A stretch of 64,000 nucleotides of DNA from Streptomyces sp. SKN60 (GTDB lineage Bacteria; Actinomycetota; Actinomycetes; Streptomycetales; Streptomycetaceae), in NCBI RefSeq assembly GCF_026236535.1, contig NZ_JAHTMW010000015.1, positions 111,217 to 175,216 on the forward strand. The letters run 5' to 3'. Positions 8,247 to 16,771 of this stretch are shown here, one piece after another; the stretch's first letter is position 1, and the number at the start of each line of letters is the position of its first letter. Made by a program: the position numbers and the translations under genes. The notes beneath the pieces were generated by a model. That model made no database searches, was not told the DNA's origin, and saw nothing but the letters and a program-made list of their open reading frames with translations.

Positions 8247-9503
8247 TTACGCGGGGCGGCTGTGGGTCGGGCTCGCGGCGGGATCGCCCGTGGGGCCGGC
8301 GGCCGGACTCCCTTCCGGGCGCCCGGTGTTCGGGCGTGCGTCGGTGGGCGGGCGCCAGTCGGCGATGCCGTCGAAGCCGCGCAGGACGAGGCCGGGGCCG
8401 AAGCGGGAGACGGCGGTCACGGCCGCGTCCCGCAGGGCGACGGCGGGCCGGGCGGAGAGCAGCGCGAGCCGTCCGGTGCGGGCGGCCTTGCGGACGAGCG
8501 CGGTGGTACGGGGCAGCCGGTCGGCCGTGTACGCGGCGAGGGCGGCCGGCACCGGCCGCCCGGCGCCGATGTGGTGGGCGAGGACGATCGCGTCCTCGAT
8601 CGCCTGGTTGCCGCCCTGGCCGAGGGTGGGCTGCATGGCGTGGGCGGCGTCGCCGAGGAGCGCGGTGCGCCCGTGGTGGAAGGCGGGCAGCGGGTCGATG
8701 AGGTGGTGCACGTCGTGGCGCAGGACGGCGCTCTCCTCGGTGGCGGCGAGGATCGCGGGCACGGGGTGGTGCCAGCTGCCGAACAGGCGCTCAAGGGCGG
8801 CCTTCTCGCCGTCCGGCGCGTGCGCTCCCTCGGGCGCGGCGGCCATGGCGTAGGCGTAGACGCGGCCGTCCTTGAGCGGCTGGCTGCCCCAGAGGCGGCC
8901 GGGTCCCCAGGTCTCGTGCGGGGCGAAGGGGCGTTCGGGGGCGGGGATGACGGTGCGCCAGGTGGTGTAGCCGGAGTAGCGGGGGCCGGGGTGGGCGGGG
9001 AAGAGGGCGGCGCGGGTGGCGGAGCGGATGCCGTCGGCGGCGACGACGAGTTCGGCGTCGATCTCGCCGTCGGGGGTGGTGACGCGGGCCGGCTGGGAGG
9101 CGTCGCCGGGGTGGGCGAGGGCGGCGGGGGTGGCGGTGCGGACGGTGCCGTCGGGCAGGGCGGCGGTGAGCAGTCCGACCAGGGTGGCGCGGTGCAGCAG
9201 GACGAGCGGGTCGCCGAACCGGGCGGCGGCGGCCCGGGCGTCGGTGCGGGCGAGCCAGCGTCCGTCGGGGCGGCGCATGCCGCCGTCGCCCTGCCAGGCG
9301 GCGAGTGCGCGGACGGGTGTGCCGAGGCCGATGACGTCGAGGGCGCGCAGGGCGTTGGGGGCGAGACCGATGCCGGCGCCGACGGGCGCGAGGTCGGCGG
9401 CGCGTTCGAGGACGGTGACGTCCCAGCCGTGGGCGCGGAGGGCGACGGCGGCGGTGAGACCGCCGATGCCGGCTCCGACGACGACGGCGCGGTGCTGTTC
9501 CAT
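8247..9503 (-). CDS. FAD-dependent monooxygenase (salicylate-hydroxylase-like)
   Basis: A 418-residue group A flavoprotein monooxygenase. The FAD-binding GxGxxG is at the N-terminus (VVVGAGIGGLTAAVALRAHG), VVAADGIRSATR is the DG motif, and LLGDAAHAMQPTLGQGGNQAIEDA is the second FAD motif. It is expected to hydroxylate an aromatic or aromatic-like substrate with NAD(P)H and oxygen. The ATG at 9501-9503 was chosen because homology starts there; the open frame extends further upstream through the operators. It is divergent from a TetR regulator across two identical palindromes, the likely control element. Confidence 0.9.
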   Translation of the reverse strand: MEQHRAVVVGAGIGGLTAAVALRAHGWDVTVLERAADLAPVGAGIGLAPNALRALDVIGLGTPVRALAAWQGDGGMRRPDGRWLARTDARAAAARFGDPLVLLHRATLVGLLTAALPDGTVRTATPAALAHPGDASQPARVTTPDGEIDAELVVAADGIRSATRAALFPAHPGPRYSGYTTWRTVIPAPERPFAPHETWGPGRLWGSQPLKDGRVYAYAMAAAPEGAHAPDGEKAALERLFGSWHHPVPAILAATEESAVLRHDVHHLIDPLPAFHHGRTALLGDAAHAMQPTLGQGGNQAIEDAIVLAHHIGAGRPVPAALAAYTADRLPRTTALVRKAARTGRLALLSARPAVALRDAAVTAVSRFGPGLVLRGFDGIADWRPPTDARPNTGRPEGSPAAGPTGDPAASPTHSRPA

Positions 9504-9560
9504 GACTCCCCCTCGAAGGGACGGCAGATGAGGACGGCGGACGGCAGAGCACAAGCCCGC

Positions 9561-9607
9561 ACTACAGCTGTAGTGCGCTCGCACCCTCACCGTACTACAG
9601 CTGTAGT
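9561..9607. promoter_or_regulatory. Twin TetR-type operators ACTACAGCTGTAGT
   Basis: A perfect 14-bp palindrome ACTACAGCTGTAGT occurs twice (9561-9574 and 9594-9607), 33 bp centre to centre, about three helical turns. Both lie between the monooxygenase and TetR starts. This is textbook geometry for cooperative dimer binding by the adjacent regulator, although binding itself is inferred. Confidence 0.85.
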
Positions 9608-9650
9608 CGCGTGGGCAGTGGGGGCGGCACGGGTCGCATAGGTTGTCCCC

Positions 9651-10280
9651 ATGACCGCAGCACCCGCCCCGGCCCCGGCCCCCGGCGCCCCGCCCACCCG
9701 CGCCCAGCGGATCGGCGACGCCGCGCTCGATCTGCTCGTGGAGCGCGGGATGCGCGGGCTCACCCATCGCGCCGTCGACGAACGGGCCGGCCTCCCCCAG
9801 GGCTCCACCTCCAACCACGCCCGCACCCGCCAGGCGCTCCTGGAGACCGCGGTGCGCCGCCAGGTGGAGCGGGAGTCGGGCGTCCTCGCCCCGCACGAGC
9901 TGCCCGCGCCGGGCGCCGCGCCCGAGGCCCTGGTCGACGCGCTCGCGCTGGCGCTGCACCGCTATCTGACGGACCACCGGTCGCTGCTCGTCTCCCGCTA
10001 CGAACTGGCCCTGGAGGCGACCCGGCGGCCCGAACTGCGCTCCTTCTTCGACTCCGCCGGCGCCGTCTTCCACGGCCCGGTGACCGCGATGATGCGCGCG
10101 GCCGGCTCGGCCGAGCCCGAGCGGCACGCGCTCTCCCTGATCGCCTGGTGCGAGGGGCTGATGTTCTCCTGCGCGGCCGGCTCCTTCCACGCCGCCGTGC
10201 CCAGCCGCGCGGAACTGCGCACCGGCTTCGACGAACTGCTGCGGGGCATGCTGGGTGCCGGGCGGGGCGGGCAGTCCTAA
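9651..10280 (+). CDS. TetR family transcriptional regulator
   Basis: A 209-residue regulator with the TetR N-terminal helix-turn-helix at about residues 18-62 (RIGDAALDLLVERGMRGLTHRAVDERAGLPQGSTSNHARTR, split over helices 1-4) and a helical ligand domain. An Ala/Pro-rich leader precedes it. TAGGTT (9639-9644) ends 6 nt before the ATG, so translation is probably leaderless. The two operators upstream suggest that it represses itself and the divergent flavin monooxygenase, whose substrate or product may be the ligand. Confidence 0.92.
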   Translation: MTAAPAPAPAPGAPPTRAQRIGDAALDLLVERGMRGLTHRAVDERAGLPQGSTSNHARTRQALLETAVRRQVERESGVLAPHELPAPGAAPEALVDALALALHRYLTDHRSLLVSRYELALEATRRPELRSFFDSAGAVFHGPVTAMMRAAGSAEPERHALSLIAWCEGLMFSCAAGSFHAAVPSRAELRTGFDELLRGMLGAGRGGQS

Positions 10281-10322
10281 AGCGCTGGCACCCGGGCCCG
10301 GCCGTCCGCGACGATGCCCTTC

Positions 10323-10853
10323 ATGACGACCGATCACACGGCAGCACCCGAGCGCGTCTACCCGGACACCACCACGGGTGAGCGCCAGGCCCTGGAGCAG
10401 TGGCTCGAGTTCCACCGCGCGACCCTCGCGGCGAAGTGCGCGGGCCTCACCGACGAGCAGCTCCGCACCGTGTCCGTGCCGCCCTCCGAGCTCAATCTGC
10501 TCGGCCTGGTCCGGCACATGGCCGACGTCGAGCGCGGCTGGTTCCGCAAGGTCCTCGGCGGCGAGACGGCCCCGTGGCTCTACGCCACCGACGAGGACTT
10601 CGACCGGGGCATCCACACGACGGACGGCGACGGCTACGCGGAGGCGTTCGCCACCTGGCAGGCAGAGATCGCCCATGCCCGGAAGCTGGCCGAGGGGCGC
10701 GCGCTGGACGACCTCTGCGCGGGCACCCACCACCGCACCGGCGAGCTCATCAACCTGCGCTGGATCTACCTCCACATGATCGAGGAGTACGCCCGCCACA
10801 ACGGCCACGCGGACCTCATCCGCGAGCGCATCGACGGCGCCACCGGCGCCTGA
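10323..10853 (+). CDS. DinB/YfiT-like four-helix protein (DUF664 type)
   Basis: A 176-residue member of the DinB-fold superfamily (mycothiol- or bacillithiol-dependent transferases and relatives). Metal ligands are in the expected places: a His in LGLVRHMADVERGWF and the C-terminal HMIEEYARHNGHADLIRERIDG with two spaced His residues. The ATG of MTTDHTAAPE was chosen over one three codons upstream because family members begin here. Neither start has a Shine-Dalgarno. It may use mycothiol, but that is an inference from the host type. Confidence 0.85.
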   Translation: MTTDHTAAPERVYPDTTTGERQALEQWLEFHRATLAAKCAGLTDEQLRTVSVPPSELNLLGLVRHMADVERGWFRKVLGGETAPWLYATDEDFDRGIHTTDGDGYAEAFATWQAEIAHARKLAEGRALDDLCAGTHHRTGELINLRWIYLHMIEEYARHNGHADLIRERIDGATGA

Positions 10854-10988
10854 CCGCAACCGGTCGCGCCCGGCCCCGCGCGCCACCGGCGCCGTCCCGG
10901 TCAGCCCGGGCCGGGGTGATCACTCATGCGGGGCATTCCCCGCGAGTAGGGGTACGCGAAAGCCGTCCCGACCTGCAGAGTTGCGCGG

Positions 10989-11474
10989 GTGCATGGAACC
11001 CGAACCACAGTGACGCTGCTCGCCGGCGTGGCCATGGCCGCCGCCCTGACGGGCTGTGTCGCCGTCGACCCGCCGCCCACGGCCCCCGCGCCCGCCGCCT
11101 CCGCCGGCAGCGCCGCCTCCCCCGACGGCCAGGACGTGGCCCCGCAGATCGTGCAGGGGCCCGCCCGCGAGGCCCTGGAGGCGGCTCTGCCCGATCCCCC
11201 GGAGCCGCAGACGGCGGTGGAGCGGCGGCGCACCGACGACAGTCCGCCGGCCCCCGCCCGGCCGCGCCGCACCGAACACCCGCGCCCCTCCGCCGTACCG
11301 CAGCAGCAGCGGCACCGGACGCCCGAGCTCCATCTGCCGAAGGGGCCCAAGGGTCCGAAGGTGCCGGAGGTCCCGCGCGACCGGGCCGGTGTGTGCACCC
11401 TCGGGCAGTCGTACGGCGGGTGGAGCCCGGACAGTCCGCAGGCGCGGATCTGCAAGGGCGTGTACGGGCGCTGA
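10989..11474 (+). CDS. Small secreted Pro-rich lipoprotein of unknown function
   Basis: A 161-residue protein with a GTG start and a lipoprotein signal: hydrophobic LLAGVAMAAALTGC with lipobox Cys23. The mature part is Pro/Ala-rich and basic, with a PKGPKGPK stretch, then a compact tail VCTLGQSYGGWSPDSPQARIC holding two cysteines that could form a disulfide. No known family is recognised. It would be anchored on the outer face of the membrane. Confidence 0.7.
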   Translation: MHGTRTTVTLLAGVAMAAALTGCVAVDPPPTAPAPAASAGSAASPDGQDVAPQIVQGPAREALEAALPDPPEPQTAVERRRTDDSPPAPARPRRTEHPRPSAVPQQQRHRTPELHLPKGPKGPKVPEVPRDRAGVCTLGQSYGGWSPDSPQARICKGVYGR

Positions 11475-11487
11475 GCCCGCTATCCCG

Positions 11488-11976
11488 CTAGGCCGGGCCC
11501 GGGAAACCGCCCCGCAGCCGCCGTTCGAGGCGGTCGATCGCGGCCCGCACCCCGTTGCCGTAGCCGTCGTCGTCCAGCGACTCGGCGGCGGCGCGGGCCC
11601 GGTCCAGATGGATCCGGGCGGCGTCGGGGCGGGCCAGCTTCACATAGTCGGCGGCCAGGTTGAGATGGAGCGAGGGGGCCAGGGCGCGCAGCGCGACCGA
11701 CGCGTCGTGGCGGGCGAGCCGGTCCTCGTCGAGGCTCTCGGCGGCGGTCAGGGCGCGCAGGTCCCAGGCCAGCTCGACGTCCGGGTCGTCCTGCGCGTCG
11801 GCCATGTAGTGGGCGAGGGTGCAGCGGTGCAGCGGGTCCCCTTCGGGGCCGAGCTGGTCCCAGATCGCGCCGAAGCGGTTGCGGGCCTCCTCCCGGTCGC
11901 CGCCGTGGAGCAGCATGACCGCCTGCCCGATCCTGGTCATGACGGCGTCGTCCGCCACCTGCTGCCCGGTCATCAC
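11488..11976 (-). CDS. Conserved hypothetical, TPR-like helical protein
   Basis: A 162-residue acidic helical protein. Repeating helices such as AVMLLHGGDREEARNRFGAIWDQLG and SLHLNLAADYVKLARPDAARIHLDRARAAAESL have tetratricopeptide-like spacing. There is no signal peptide or membrane segment, so it is probably a cytosolic scaffold. GGGAGG precedes the tandem GTG-ATG start. No function can be assigned. Confidence 0.72.
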   Translation of the reverse strand: MMTGQQVADDAVMTRIGQAVMLLHGGDREEARNRFGAIWDQLGPEGDPLHRCTLAHYMADAQDDPDVELAWDLRALTAAESLDEDRLARHDASVALRALAPSLHLNLAADYVKLARPDAARIHLDRARAAAESLDDDGYGNGVRAAIDRLERRLRGGFPGPA

Positions 11977-12002
11977 GGCCTCCCCGTGTTCGGTCCCGCT
12001 CC

Positions 12003-12062
12003 GAGCCTGCCGGATCCGGCGCCCGAGGTGTGCCTTCGGCGCGCCGGATCCGAGCCGGCTCC
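12003..12062 (-). terminator. Imperfect hairpin downstream of ung
   Basis: CGGATCCGGCGCC faces GGCGCGCCGGATCCG across a short loop, with outer GAGCC/GGCTC pairing. It lies just after the ung stop on the minus strand. The pairing is imperfect, so a terminator role is tentative. Confidence 0.4.
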
Positions 12063-12079
12063 GATCCGGCCCCGAGGGG

Positions 12080-12766
12080 TCAGCCGGCCAGGTTCGGGAT
12101 GCGCCAGTCGATCGGCGCGTGGCCCTGCGCGGCGACGGCCGCGTCGATCTGGGTGAAGGGCTGCGAGCCGAAGAACTTCTTCGCCGACAGCGGCGAGGGG
12201 TGGGCGCCCTTCACGACCGCGTGCCGCTCCTCGTCGATGAGCGGCAGCTTCTTCTGCGCGTAGTTCCCCCACAGCACGAAGACGGCCGGGTCGGGGCGGT
12301 CGGCGACGGCGCGGATGACGGCGTCGGTGAACTTCTCCCAGCCCTTGCCCTTGTGCGAGTTGGCCTCGCCGGCGCGGACCGTGAGCACCGCGTTGAGCAG
12401 CAGGACGCCCTGCCGGGCCCACGGCATCAGATAGCCGTTGTCGGGGATGGGGTGGCCGAGCTCGGCCTGCATCTCCTTGTAGATGTTGCGCAGCGAGGGC
12501 GGGGTCTTGACGCCCGGCCGGACGGAGAAGCACAGGCCGTGGCCCTGGCCCTCGCCGTGATACGGGTCCTGGCCCAGGATCAGGACCTTGACCTGGTCGA
12601 ACGGCGTGGCGTCGAGGGCGGCGAAGACCTGCTCGCGCGGCGGGTAGACCGGCCCCTTGGCCCGCTCCTCCTCGACGAACTCGGTCAGCTCCTTGAAGTA
12701 GGGCTGGGCCAGCTCTTCGCCGAGGACGCCGCGCCAGGACTCGGGCAGCAGGTCGGTGTCGGTCAC
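12080..12766 (-). CDS. ung: Uracil-DNA glycosylase, family 1
   Basis: A 228-residue enzyme that excises uracil from DNA at the start of base excision repair. GQDPYHG (65-71) carries the water-activating Asp67, LLLNAVLTV is the uracil pocket and HPSPLS (His189) is the DNA-intercalation motif. The frame is open for 34 more codons upstream, but the GTG at 12766 has GGAGG 7 nt before it and matches the family length. Confidence 0.96.
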   Translation of the reverse strand: MTDTDLLPESWRGVLGEELAQPYFKELTEFVEEERAKGPVYPPREQVFAALDATPFDQVKVLILGQDPYHGEGQGHGLCFSVRPGVKTPPSLRNIYKEMQAELGHPIPDNGYLMPWARQGVLLLNAVLTVRAGEANSHKGKGWEKFTDAVIRAVADRPDPAVFVLWGNYAQKKLPLIDEERHAVVKGAHPSPLSAKKFFGSQPFTQIDAAVAAQGHAPIDWRIPNLAG

Positions 12767-12871
12767 GTCGGGAACCTCCGGTGGGCGTTCGTCTGATCTC
12801 CACGAGAACCTACCGGGCCCCACTGACAACACCGTCCGCCGCCCGGGTCCCGGGCGACTTCCGGCCACCGT

Positions 12872-14452
12872 CTACCAGCTGGTACGGCGGCTGAGCTCCC
12901 ACATCTGCATGACGGTCTGCGGGTCGAGGGCCCGCTCACCGCCCGCGATGTCCTCGCTCGCGGCGATGTAGAGCTTGCCCTGCCACAGCGGCAGCAGGCG
13001 CACGTCCTGCACCATGATCTCCTGGGCCTCGGTGAACTCGTCCGTGACGGCGCCGCGGTCGCTCTCGCGCCGGGACTTGGGGAGGAGCTCGTCGGTGATC
13101 CGCGGGCTGACGTACGGCGTGCCGAGGACGTTCTTCTTGCCCACGAAGGGGGCGATGAAGTTGTCGGCGTCCGGGAAGTCGGGGAACCAGCCACGGCCGA
13201 AGACCGGGTACTGGCCCTTCTGGTAGGCGGCCTGGAACTCCTTCCACGGCTTGCCGTGGAGGGTGATCTCGAACAGCCCGGAGGCCTCCAGCTGGCGCTT
13301 GAGCTCGATGAACTCGGGCCCGGTGGCGGAGCCGTAGCGGTCGGTGGCGTACCAGAAGTCCAGCTTCACGGTGTCGGTGATGCCGGCCTGGCGCAGGATG
13401 CTCTTGGCCTTGGCCGCGTCGGGCGAGCCGAAGCGGTCGAAGAACTTGGTGGTGTGGCCGGCGATGCCCTTGGGGACCATCGAGTACAGCGGCTCGGCGG
13501 TGCCCTGGTAGACCCTGTTGACCAGTTCGTCGCGGTCGACCAGCTGGGCGATGGCCCGGCGGACGGCCGGCTTGGCGACCGAGGGGTCCTTGGCGTTGAA
13601 GACCAGGTAGCGGATGTCGGCGCCGGTGGACTCGACGAGCTGGAGGTTCTGGTTCTCCGGCTTGTCGGCCTGGAGGTCGACCACCTCCTCGGCGGTCAGA
13701 CCGCGGTAGGTGGCGTCGATCTCCTTCTTCTTGAGGGCGGCGACCATCGGCTCGGACTCCTTGAAGTACCGGATGGTCACGCCGCCGTTCTTGCGGTCGG
13801 CGAAGCCCTTGTAGCTGGGGTTGCGGGTGAGCTCGGCCTTGTCGCCCTCGGTGTAGGAGTCGAGGGTGTACGGGCCGGAGCCGACCAGCTTGCCGTCCTC
13901 GCGGAGCTTGTCCGCGGGGTACTCGGCCGGGTCGACGATCGACATGGCCGGGGTGGCGAGGATGAAGGGGAAGGTCGCGTCGGGCTTGTTGAGCCGGAAG
14001 ACGATGGTCTGGGGGTCGGTGACGTCCATCTTGTCGAGCGAGCCGAGCATGCCGTTCGGTCCGCCCTCGACGTTGATCGTGCGGATCCGCTCGATCGAGT
14101 ACTTCACCGTCTCGGCGTCCAGCTTGTGCCCGTTCGAGAAGGTGAGGCCGTCATGGATCCGGCACTCGTAGACCCGGCTCGACGAGCCCTGCTTGAAGGC
14201 GCAGTCGGCGGCGTCCGGCTGCGGAGTCGTACTCCCGGTGGGAAATGCCACGAGCGTCTGGAAGACATTCCGGAAAAGCTCCCAGGAATTGTCCCAGGCG
14301 GCCGCCGGATCGAGGGTGCTGGGAGAACTCGTCGTCCCCACGACGATTCTCTGGTCCGCTGCGGATTCACTGTCCGAAAACACACCGCATCCGGACAGGA
14401 GGGATATGGACGCAAGGGCTGCAGCGGCCTGCAGACTGGTCCGGTTGAACAC
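12872..14452 (-). CDS. ABC transporter substrate-binding lipoprotein (family 5, peptide type)
   Basis: About 526 residues of the peptide/nickel-binding SBP family 5: TSSPSTLDPAAAWD near the N-terminus, DGLTFSNGHKLDAETVKYSIERI and long alternating lobes. A lipobox (LLSGC) lies some 22 residues from the start, anchoring it outside the membrane. The second of two close GTG codons was chosen because GAGGAG lies 7 nt upstream. No permease or ATPase genes are adjacent, so it is an orphan binding protein. A TTGACC/TATGGT promoter lies directly upstream. Confidence 0.9.
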   Translation of the reverse strand: MFNRTSLQAAAALASISLLSGCGVFSDSESAADQRIVVGTTSSPSTLDPAAAWDNSWELFRNVFQTLVAFPTGSTTPQPDAADCAFKQGSSSRVYECRIHDGLTFSNGHKLDAETVKYSIERIRTINVEGGPNGMLGSLDKMDVTDPQTIVFRLNKPDATFPFILATPAMSIVDPAEYPADKLREDGKLVGSGPYTLDSYTEGDKAELTRNPSYKGFADRKNGGVTIRYFKESEPMVAALKKKEIDATYRGLTAEEVVDLQADKPENQNLQLVESTGADIRYLVFNAKDPSVAKPAVRRAIAQLVDRDELVNRVYQGTAEPLYSMVPKGIAGHTTKFFDRFGSPDAAKAKSILRQAGITDTVKLDFWYATDRYGSATGPEFIELKRQLEASGLFEITLHGKPWKEFQAAYQKGQYPVFGRGWFPDFPDADNFIAPFVGKKNVLGTPYVSPRITDELLPKSRRESDRGAVTDEFTEAQEIMVQDVRLLPLWQGKLYIAASEDIAGGERALDPQTVMQMWELSRRTSW

Positions 14453-14485
14453 GTGCACGCTCCTCGTTCAGCCTGGGGTCGGCCG

Positions 14486-14513
14486 ACCATACCGCAGCGC
14501 CCCGCCAGGTCAA
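14486..14513 (-). promoter_or_regulatory. Housekeeping-type promoter of the SBP gene
   Basis: On the minus strand TTGACC (14513-14508) and TATGGT (14491-14486) are separated by 16 bp, 33 nt before the chosen GTG. Both match the HrdB/sigma-70 consensus well. Confidence 0.65.
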
Positions 14514-14600
14514 TGTTCGACCCTGGCGGGGCACTTGTGGCATTCGATGGATAACCGGGGCCAAACCGGTCAAGAATTCAGCAGAGTGTCCGGATACCGG

Positions 14601-15368
14601 TCACTCGACACCGGCGTTCAGGAAAAGACCGCCGTCGACGACGAGCGTCTGACCAGTGATCCAGTCCGACTGCGACGAGGTGAGGAAGGCGGCGGCGCCG
14701 CCGATGTCCTCGGGCTGGCCGAGCCGGCCGAGCGCGTAACGGGCGGCCGCCTCGGCCTCCCGGCCCTCGTACAGGGCCGCCGCGAACTTCGTCTTCACGA
14801 CGGCGGGCGCGATCGCGTTGACGCGCACCAGCGGGGCGAATTCGTGCGCCAGCTGGAGGGTGAGATTGATCATCGCGGCCTTGCTGATTCCGTACGCGCC
14901 GATGAACGGCGAGGCGGAGACGCCGGCGATCGAGGCGATGTTCACGATCGCCCCGCCGTGCTCCTTCTGCCAGGCGCGATAGGTCTGCTGGGCGAAGCCG
15001 AGCGCCGAGACCACATTCGTCTCGAAGACCTTGCGGGCGACGTTCAGGTCGAGATCGGCGATGGCGCCGAAGACCGGATTGGTGCCCGCGTTGTTGATCA
15101 GGAAGTCGACCCGGCCGAAGGCCTCCATGGTCGCCTCGACCGCGGCGGCCTGGTGGGCCTCGTCGTGGGCCTTGCCGGGGACGGCGATGACCCGGTCGGC
15201 GCCGAGCCGTTCCACGGCCTCCTTCAGGGCCTCCTCGCCGCGGCCGGTGATGCAGACCCGGTCGCCGCGGGCGACCAGGGCCTCGGCGACGCCGTAGCCG
15301 ATGCCCCGGCTCGCGCCGGTGACGAGCGCGACCTTGCCCGACGGCTCGGGCAGTTCCTTGCTGCTCAT
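14601..15368 (-). CDS. SDR family oxidoreductase (FabG-like)
   Basis: A 255-residue classical short-chain dehydrogenase: TGASRGIG (17-24), NNAG (92-95), catalytic Ser146, Tyr159 and Lys163, and the C-terminal GQTLVVDGG. It follows a second SDR by 37 bp on the same strand, with GGGAGGAG before its ATG, so the two form an operon. The likely reaction is NADP(H)-dependent reduction of a 3-oxoacyl thioester or a similar ketone. The true substrate is unknown. Confidence 0.9.
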   Translation of the reverse strand: MSSKELPEPSGKVALVTGASRGIGYGVAEALVARGDRVCITGRGEEALKEAVERLGADRVIAVPGKAHDEAHQAAAVEATMEAFGRVDFLINNAGTNPVFGAIADLDLNVARKVFETNVVSALGFAQQTYRAWQKEHGGAIVNIASIAGVSASPFIGAYGISKAAMINLTLQLAHEFAPLVRVNAIAPAVVKTKFAAALYEGREAEAAARYALGRLGQPEDIGGAAAFLTSSQSDWITGQTLVVDGGLFLNAGVE

Positions 15369-15405
15369 GGGGATGCTCCTCCCGCCTCTTCTCTCGCCCC
15401 GCCGG

Positions 15406-16167
15406 TCAGTTGAGCGGGCCGCCGGCCACGTACATGACCTGGCCGGAGACGAAGCCGGCGTCGTCGCCCGCGAAGAACGCGATGGCGTTGGCGACGTCCT
15501 CGGGGCGGCCGACCCGCTGCACCGGGATCATGGAGGCGGCGGCGGCCTGGAAGTCCTCGAAGCCCATGCCGACGCGCTCGGCGGTCTGCGCGGTCATCTC
15601 GGTGACGATGAAGCCGGGGGCGACGGCGTTGGCGGTGATGCCGAACTTGCCGAGCTCCTTGGCCAGGGTCTTCGTCAGGCCCTGCAGACCGGCCTTGACG
15701 GCGGAGTAGTTGGCCTGGCCGCGGTTGCCCAGGGCCGAGGACGAGGAGAGCGAGACGATCCGGCCGAAGCCCGCGTCCACCATGTGCTTCTGGCAGGCCT
15801 TGGCCATCAGGAACGCGCCCTTGAGGTGCACGTTCATCACGATGTCCCAGTCCGACTCGGACATCTTGAAGAGCAGGTTGTCGCGGAGCACGCCGGCGTT
15901 GTTGACGAGGATGGTGGGCGCGCCGAGCTCGGCGGCGACCCGCGCGACGGCCGCCTCCACCTGGGCGGCGTCGGAGACATCGCAGCCGACGGCGAGCGCG
16001 GTGCCGCCCGCGGCCGTGATCTTCTCGACGGTGTCCTTGCAGGCCGCCTCGTCGAGGTCGAGTACGGCGACGGCGCGGCCCTCGGCCGCCAGCCGGATCG
16101 CGGTGGCGGCGCCGATGCCCCGCGCCGCACCGGTGACGACGGCTACCCGCTGCTCGGTGGTGGACAT
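15406..16167 (-). CDS. fabG: 3-oxoacyl-ACP reductase-like SDR (FabG paralogue)
   Basis: A 253-residue SDR with TGAARGIG (12-19), NNAG (89-92), Tyr154 and Lys158 in the YSAVKAG motif, and NRGQANYSAVKAG typical of FabG. As the first gene of a two-gene operon it probably reduces 3-oxoacyl-ACP or -CoA. There is no acyl carrier protein or FabF nearby, so it is probably not the primary fatty acid synthesis enzyme. A TetR-type palindrome lies about 92 bp upstream. Confidence 0.88.
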   Translation of the reverse strand: MSTTEQRVAVVTGAARGIGAATAIRLAAEGRAVAVLDLDEAACKDTVEKITAAGGTALAVGCDVSDAAQVEAAVARVAAELGAPTILVNNAGVLRDNLLFKMSESDWDIVMNVHLKGAFLMAKACQKHMVDAGFGRIVSLSSSSALGNRGQANYSAVKAGLQGLTKTLAKELGKFGITANAVAPGFIVTEMTAQTAERVGMGFEDFQAAAASMIPVQRVGRPEDVANAIAFFAGDDAGFVSGQVMYVAGGPLN

Positions 16168-16258
16168 GCTTGTTCTCCTCGCCCTTGGCTCGTCCCTTGG
16201 ATGCGGTGCCTACCCGGCGGCCCGCCCGCTCTCACCCGGTGACCCTCGTGCCGGGAGG

Positions 16259-16272
16259 TGAGCGACCGCTTA
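16259..16272. promoter_or_regulatory. Candidate TetR-type operator upstream of the SDR operon
   Basis: TGAGCGACCGCTTA is a near-perfect palindrome of the form TNAGCG-N2-CGCTNA, in the promoter region of the fabG-like gene. No regulator gene is adjacent, so it would respond to a regulator encoded elsewhere. Nothing else is evident in 16168-16387. Confidence 0.4.
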
Positions 16273-16387
16273 GTATTGCCCGCAGACGAGACGCTAGAAG
16301 CCCTGGCACCCGGTGTCAACGCCCCACCGGGTGCACCGGATCACGCGGCGCGCGCCTTGACCCGGCCGGGGCGGGCCGGGGCCGGGC

Positions 16388-16771
16388 TCAGCGGACGAGC
16401 AGGTCGAGCAGCCGCTCCACCTCGGCCTCGGGGTCGGCGGTCAGGCCGGTGTGCACGGGTCCGGGCTGGACCACCGTGGAGCGGGGGGCGATCAGCCAGC
16501 GGAAGCGCCGGCCCGCGTCGTCCCGGGACGCCTGCCCCGCGGCCTCGCCGCCGGTGCAGACGCCCTCGACGGCGTGCAGCGCTGCCCGTACGCCCGTCAC
16601 GTCGGCGCCCGGGTCGAGCGCGGCCAGCTTGGCCTCGTCCAGATGGGTGCGGGCGGCCACGTACGACCGGGCGCGGCAGTAGACGACCACACCCGCGTTG
16701 AAGCACTCGCCGCGCTCCACGCGCGGCACCACGCGCAGCAGCGCGTACTCGAAGACGTCGCGGTCGGTCAC
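16388..16771 (-). CDS. DUF3037 family protein
   Basis: A 127-residue protein starting at a GTG (VTDRDVFEYALLRVVPRVERGECFNAGVVVYC). This N-terminal pattern is characteristic of DUF3037, whose members are commonly encoded with a HipA-like kinase. Here the two genes overlap by 4 bp (GTGA), implying translational coupling. The C-terminus is acidic and helical. No biochemical role is known; a partner or modulator of the kinase is an inference from context. Confidence 0.8.
   Translation of the reverse strand: MTDRDVFEYALLRVVPRVERGECFNAGVVVYCRARSYVAARTHLDEAKLAALDPGADVTGVRAALHAVEGVCTGGEAAGQASRDDAGRRFRWLIAPRSTVVQPGPVHTGLTADPEAEVERLLDLLVR

Noticed and set aside
14601..16167. Fatty acid or polyketide biosynthetic cluster around the two SDR genes
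   Set aside because: No ketosynthase, ACP or acyltransferase gene is nearby.
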